Below, in pieces: positions 60,575 through 64,000 of a stretch of 64,000 nucleotides of DNA. Under the pieces are notes generated by a model, which made no database searches, was not told the origin of the DNA, and saw only the letters and a program-made list of their open reading frames with translations. Position numbers and translations under genes: made by a program. The DNA comes from Bacteroidota bacterium (GTDB lineage: Bacteria > Bacteroidota > Bacteroidia > Chitinophagales > Chitinophagaceae), in NCBI GenBank assembly GCA_018267725.1, contig JAFDXY010000029.1, positions 1 to 64,000 of the forward strand, given 5' to 3'. Within the stretch, counting starts at the first letter, position 1, and the number at the start of each line of letters is the position of its first letter.

Positions 60575-61765
60575 TTATTTGGCTTGCACACCTAACCATG
60601 CCATAACACCCATTCCTATTTCAATGGCACGTTCATCAATATTAAACTTTGGTGTATGCACATTATGTATAATATCTTCTGCTTCATTTCTTACACCTAA
60701 TCTATAAAAACATCCGGGTATTTGTTGTGTGTAATAACCAAAATCTTCGGCACCCATTCTCATTTCTGTTTCTTCTACATTTTCTTTTCCTATAAATTCA
60801 TTGGCTAATTGCCAAGCATTATCTGTTAATGTTGCATCATTATCAATAGTAGGATATCCAACATCAATATGTAAATCAATTTCGGCACCCATACTTTCTA
60901 CTAATTCAACCGATAATTTTTTTATTAATTCATGAGCTTTGTAACGCCATGTTTCATCCATTGCTCTAAAGGTTCCCATTAATTTTACTTCGCTGGGAAT
61001 AACGTTGGTTGTATACCCACCTTGAACAGAACAAATACTTAATACAGAAGGTGCTTGCGGATTTTTATTTCTTGAAATAATTTGTTGTAGTGCTACAATT
61101 AAATGAGATGCAATTAAAACAGTATCGGCTGTTAAATGCGGAGCTGCTGCATGGCCGCCTTTGCCTTTTATGGTTATATAAATTTCATCGGCACTTGCCA
61201 TTACTCTTCCTTTTCTAAAACTTAATTTACCAAAATCTAAACCGGGGTGAACATGCAAGCCAAATATGCCTTGCGGTTTGGGGTTTTCTAAAACTCCTTC
61301 TTTAATTAATAAGCTTGCTCCACCCGGATTTTTTTCTTCGCCGGGTTGAAAAATTAATTTCACTGTTCCTTCCCACTGGTCTTTTAATTCATTTAAAATT
61401 TTTGCTGCTCCTAATAAAATTGTTGTATGCACATCATGCCCGCAAGCATGCATTACACCAACGTTTTTAGATTTATAGCTAATGTTGTTTTCTTCTGTAA
61501 TAGGCAGTGCATCCATATCTGCACGTAATGCAATAACACGGCTTTCAGCATTTTTACCTTTTATTAAACCAATAACTCCTGTGGTTGCTTTTATTTCAAA
61601 AGGAATATTAAGTTCGGTTAATTTTTGTTGAATGAATGCTGATGTTTCAAATTCTTTATAACTTAATTCAGGATGTGCATGTAAGTGGCGGCGTATATTA
61701 ATAAACTCATTGGCATAATTGTTTGCCAGTAGTTTTATTTTATCTTTTAGCAATGTAGTACTCAT
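60575..61765 (-). CDS. M20-family amidohydrolase
   Basis: The 396-aa protein matches M20D amidohydrolases (N-acyl-amino-acid or hippurate hydrolase type): RRHLHAHPELSYKEFETSAF, ALRADMDALPITEENN, GVMHACGHDVHTTILLGAA with metal ligands, and PGEEKNPGGASLLIKEGVLE. It cleaves N-acyl amino acids using two metal ions; the substrate is not known. It follows the SPOR-domain gene by 25 bp. Confidence 0.93.
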   Translation of the reverse strand: MSTTLLKDKIKLLANNYANEFINIRRHLHAHPELSYKEFETSAFIQQKLTELNIPFEIKATTGVIGLIKGKNAESRVIALRADMDALPITEENNISYKSKNVGVMHACGHDVHTTILLGAAKILNELKDQWEGTVKLIFQPGEEKNPGGASLLIKEGVLENPKPQGIFGLHVHPGLDFGKLSFRKGRVMASADEIYITIKGKGGHAAAPHLTADTVLIASHLIVALQQIISRNKNPQAPSVLSICSVQGGYTTNVIPSEVKLMGTFRAMDETWRYKAHELIKKLSVELVESMGAEIDLHIDVGYPTIDNDATLTDNAWQLANEFIGKENVEETEMRMGAEDFGYYTQQIPGCFYRLGVRNEAEDIIHNVHTPKFNIDERAIEIGMGVMAWLGVQAK

Positions 61766-61790
61766 TAATTTATTAAAATATTAATAAAAA

Positions 61791-62231
61791 TTACTGATTG
61801 TTGTTTTCATCTCCATCTTTAAAAATATATTCAATGGCATCTGCAACTATGTACACGCCCGATGAATAATATTTATTAAGTAATGTTCTAAAATCTTCGG
61901 CATCTTCTTTCTTTAAAAAATTTCCAATACGCACTTTAAAGTTAGGAGATTGAAAAATGAGATATGTTTTTTGTTCGGGAAATTTGGTAAGTAAATCGGT
62001 TTTTATTTTTTGTGCTTCATCTCTGTTGCTTGTGCTTACTACTTGTACTCTAAAACCTTTATATAAACCATTGCTTGTTGTGAGTGCAGCACGTTTGTTT
62101 AGTATTGCTTGTTTTTCGGAAAGAATATTTAAACGCAAGTCTTTACGAATAATAACGGTATCATTTGCAAAAGAAATTTTTGCAAGAAAAAAAACACAGA
62201 GAATAAATGAAATGATTTTTACATTCATCAT
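61791..62231 (-). CDS. SPOR-domain exported protein
   Basis: The 146-aa protein has a signal peptide (about 1-22) and a C-terminal SPOR domain (about 57-132; KGFRVQVVSTSNRDEAQKIK, then FKVRIGNFLKKEDAEDFRTL), which binds denuded peptidoglycan glycans. Its role is probably at the septum or wall. It lies between the ALDH-like gene and the M20 gene on the same strand. Confidence 0.88.
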   Translation of the reverse strand: MMNVKIISFILCVFFLAKISFANDTVIIRKDLRLNILSEKQAILNKRAALTTSNGLYKGFRVQVVSTSNRDEAQKIKTDLLTKFPEQKTYLIFQSPNFKVRIGNFLKKEDAEDFRTLLNKYYSSGVYIVADAIEYIFKDGDENNNQ

Positions 62232-62255
62232 TTAAAATTTATCATTCATCACTTT

Positions 62256-63212
62256 TTAATATCCTGCTTTAGCACCACCAATATTTTCAATAGGATGCCA
62301 TGTTGTTTTAATTTCTTGTGTATCTAAAATTAAGTAAGGAGATTCTGCTTCATTACTATTCCAATCAATACTATCATAAAGTAAAACACGTTTTACATTT
62401 AGTGAAGCTTTTTCTTGAATAAGTTTTTTGTTGGCTTCATCATGCTCGCAATAGATAGTTGCATTTACATCCATGTGGTCTGCAAAATATTTTACAAGCT
62501 CAGATGGTTTGCCGGTAAGAATATTTACAACACCACCGGGCACATCGCTTGAATTAATAACTTCTGCAAAAGTTATGGCACATAAAGGTTTTGTTTCGCT
62601 TGCTAAAACTACACAAGTATTACCGCCTGCAATTACCGGAGCAATAACAGAAACTAAACCTATTAAAGAATTGTGTTGCGGAGCTACAATGGCAACAACG
62701 CCTGTTGATTCTGGAACTGAAAAATTAAAGTGTGATGATGCAACAGGGTTTACTGTTCCGAAAAGTTGTTGGTATTTATCGCACCAACCGGCATAATAAA
62801 TTAATCTGTCTATTGCTGTGTTTACTTCTGCTTCGGCTTGTGTAGGAGTAGCATCTTGTTTAATAAGTTCATCAACAAACTGAATTTTTCTTCCTTCTAA
62901 CATTTCGGCAATGCGATATAATATTTGTGAACGATTAAATGCTGCTCTTGCACTCCATCCTCCAAAAGCATTTCTTGCTGCACTAACTGCATCTCTAAAA
63001 TCTTTTCTGCTGCTTAAACATGCGTTGGCTAATGCTTGCCCTGCTTTGGTTTTAGCTACATAATACCTTCCGCTTTCGGTGCGTGGAAACTGACCGCCAA
63101 TATATATTTTATAAGTTTTTAATACTTCAACACGTTTGTTAGTAACGCCATTTGAGTGGCCATTGCTGCTAAAAACTGTTGTTGCTTTTTTTGTTATAGT
63201 TTTTGTTGCCAT
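62256..63212 (-). CDS. aldehyde dehydrogenase-like protein lacking the catalytic domain
   Basis: The 318-aa protein has the N-terminal half of an ALDH: YKIYIGGQFPRTESGRYYVA, AFGGWSARAAFNRSQILYRI, and the NAD-binding region GVVAIVAPQHNSLIGLVSVI. It ends where the catalytic domain should begin; there is no ELGGK-type Glu and no catalytic Cys. Length is about two thirds of an ALDH. Short non-catalytic ALDH-like partners next to a full ALDH occur in Bacteroidota. It may be a structural partner of the enzyme at the right edge, or a decayed copy. Confidence 0.8.
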   Translation of the reverse strand: MATKTITKKATTVFSSNGHSNGVTNKRVEVLKTYKIYIGGQFPRTESGRYYVAKTKAGQALANACLSSRKDFRDAVSAARNAFGGWSARAAFNRSQILYRIAEMLEGRKIQFVDELIKQDATPTQAEAEVNTAIDRLIYYAGWCDKYQQLFGTVNPVASSHFNFSVPESTGVVAIVAPQHNSLIGLVSVIAPVIAGGNTCVVLASETKPLCAITFAEVINSSDVPGGVVNILTGKPSELVKYFADHMDVNATIYCEHDEANKKLIQEKASLNVKRVLLYDSIDWNSNEAESPYLILDTQEIKTTWHPIENIGGAKAGY

Positions 63213-63222
63213 AATATTTTAG

Positions 63223-63489
63223 TTAAGGAAAGAAGCGATAAATTTCTTTTCTGTTTAAAACTCTACTTAATTGTATTTTGTTTTCTTCAAGAATAAAACC
63301 AATTCTAAAATCATCCAATTTAATTCTATATGCCTTTTTGTATCCTTTTAATTTTTTAATGTTTGCAATTTCTTGTAAACTATTTGCTTTTTGTAATACT
63401 TCAATTATTTCTGCAAGTTGTAATTGTAAACTTTTGTTCAATTCTTTTTGAACGTCTTTTGAAAATTGTTTAGTAACAATAACAATCAT
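63223..63489 (-). CDS. RelE/ParE-family toxin
   Basis: The 88-aa protein has the RelE/ParE fold pattern: TKQFSKDVQKELNKSLQLQL, IKKLKGYKKAYRIKLDDFRI and ILEENKIQLSRVLNRKEIYR, typical of type II toxins (mRNA interferase or gyrase poison). Its ATG overlaps the antitoxin stop by 1 bp. It lies between two ALDH genes. Confidence 0.88.
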   Translation of the reverse strand: MIVIVTKQFSKDVQKELNKSLQLQLAEIIEVLQKANSLQEIANIKKLKGYKKAYRIKLDDFRIGFILEENKIQLSRVLNRKEIYRFFP

Positions 63490-63686
63490 TAACTACGAAG
63501 TTGTTTTAGAAATTCATTTGTATCAATAACTTCGCTATAATCTGTTTCTTCCATTAACTTCCCTAAAACAATATCTTCTTTATCATCGTCATTTAATAGT
63601 CTGCTTTTTAAATGATGTTCTTTTAGAAAAGTTTCTATTAATTGAAGCTGTTCGTCATTCTCTGTTTGAATTAATAAAGTTTCCAT
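63489..63686 (-). CDS. antitoxin of RelE/ParE-type module
   Basis: The 65-aa acidic protein (RLLNDDDKEDIVLGKLMEET) precedes the toxin with a 1-bp overlap (TAATG), the usual antitoxin-first order. It has no strong DNA-binding motif. Family not recognised; identity rests on the pairing. Confidence 0.75.
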   Translation of the reverse strand: METLLIQTENDEQLQLIETFLKEHHLKSRLLNDDDKEDIVLGKLMEETDYSEVIDTNEFLKQLRS

Positions 63687-63713
63687 AAAAAGCTTTTATA
63701 AAATTATAAAATA

Positions 63714-64000
63714 TTAATGCACGTTTAAATAAGCATGCAAACCATGTAATCCGCCTTCTCTTCCAAAACCACTTTCTTTATATCCGCCGAAAGGAGAGGT
63801 AGGATCGAACTTATTATAAGTATTTGCCCAAACCACACCTGCACGCATTTTGGTTGTTAGGTTAAAAATTTTAGAACCTTTATCTGTCCATACACCTGCA
63901 CTTAAACCAAATGGGGTATTGTTTGCTTTTTCAATTACTTCATCGTCTGTTCTAAAAGTTTGCACAGTTAATACGGGCCCAAAAATTTCTTCTTGTACTA
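63714..64000 (-). CDS. aldehyde dehydrogenase, C-terminal part (gene continues past right edge)
   Basis: The frame is open to the right edge (bases up to 63998 are in frame: VQEEIFGPVLTVQTF). The visible end has the ALDH C-terminal signature EKANNTPFGLSAGVW, GVVWANTYNKFDPTSPFGGY and KESGFGREGGLHGL. The catalytic Cys and the N-terminal half lie outside. It is probably the active partner of the short ALDH-like gene at 62256, with the toxin-antitoxin module between them. Confidence 0.9.
   Translation of the reverse strand, partial: VQEEIFGPVLTVQTFRTDDEVIEKANNTPFGLSAGVWTDKGSKIFNLTTKMRAGVVWANTYNKFDPTSPFGGYKESGFGREGGLHGLHAYLNVH

Overview
The window is low-GC DNA from a member of the Bacteroidota, most likely a Chitinophagales/Chitinophagaceae-type bacterium; the genus cannot be read from it. 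Support for this: several genes are preceded by the Bacteroidota -7 promoter box TAnnTTTG; there is an XrtF-type exosortase with its small partner, a DUF4292 lipoprotein next to an EnvC-like protein, an LptD/OstA-like set, a DUF3871 gene, and a glycine-rich RRM protein. tRNA genes carry no encoded CCA.

Layout. (1) 1-5.5 kb: the end of a surface-polysaccharide cluster: a GT-B-like transferase cut by the window edge, a methyltransferase, a frameshifted GDP-mannose 4,6-dehydratase, a family-4 glycosyltransferase and a priming sugar transferase, followed on the other strand by an exosortase and its partner. (2) 5.6-17.1 kb: core genes: dut, DUF4292 lipoprotein, degenerate LytM/EnvC-like protein, MlaE permease, malic enzyme, tRNA-Ser, ABC-F ATPase, AlkD-like protein, a DUF4139 (MuiA-like) protein carrying a TonB-plug-like segment, and tRNA-Arg. 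(3) 17.2-38.5 kb: a 21-kb genomic island inserted in the 3' half of tRNA-Phe. A 44-bp perfect direct repeat marks its ends (17193-17236 and 38462-38505), a tyrosine recombinase lies just inside the left end, and paired TGCGTCA sites with the same 12-bp spacing lie inside both ends. (4) 38.5-64 kb: core genes: tRNA-Phe, asnS, rho, LptD-like protein, amidase, GH73 glucosaminidase, MCE/MlaD, OstA-like, nhaA, prfB with its programmed frameshift, a TetR-thioesterase locus with matching operators, a broken PEBP gene, DinB, a permease, two GNATs, a TolB-like protein, a TPR lipoprotein, rpe, tRNA-Pro, an RRM protein, an M20 hydrolase, a SPOR protein, and an aldehyde-dehydrogenase pair with a toxin-antitoxin module between its members.

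The island is the main accessory region. Its left half is a defence block: type I restriction-modification hsdM-hsdS-hsdR with a uracil-DNA-glycosylase-superfamily protein between hsdS and hsdR, then a one-helix membrane protein and a 665-aa SF2-helicase-like protein whose Walker A has no lysine. A 650-bp non-coding, hairpin-rich stretch follows. The right half holds DNA-metabolism genes (RecA-like/Sak4-type ATPase, DUF3871, RadC-like JAB protein), an XRE regulator, several unknown small proteins, a NUMOD4/HNH endonuclease, and an SOS cassette (umuD, umuC, two unknown genes, an SRAP/HMCES protein and a small orphan). The best candidate for an undescribed system is the co-directional run from hsdM through the lysine-less helicase (18.5-27.7 kb), especially the glycosylase inside the restriction operon. 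That reading is inference from gene order and motifs.
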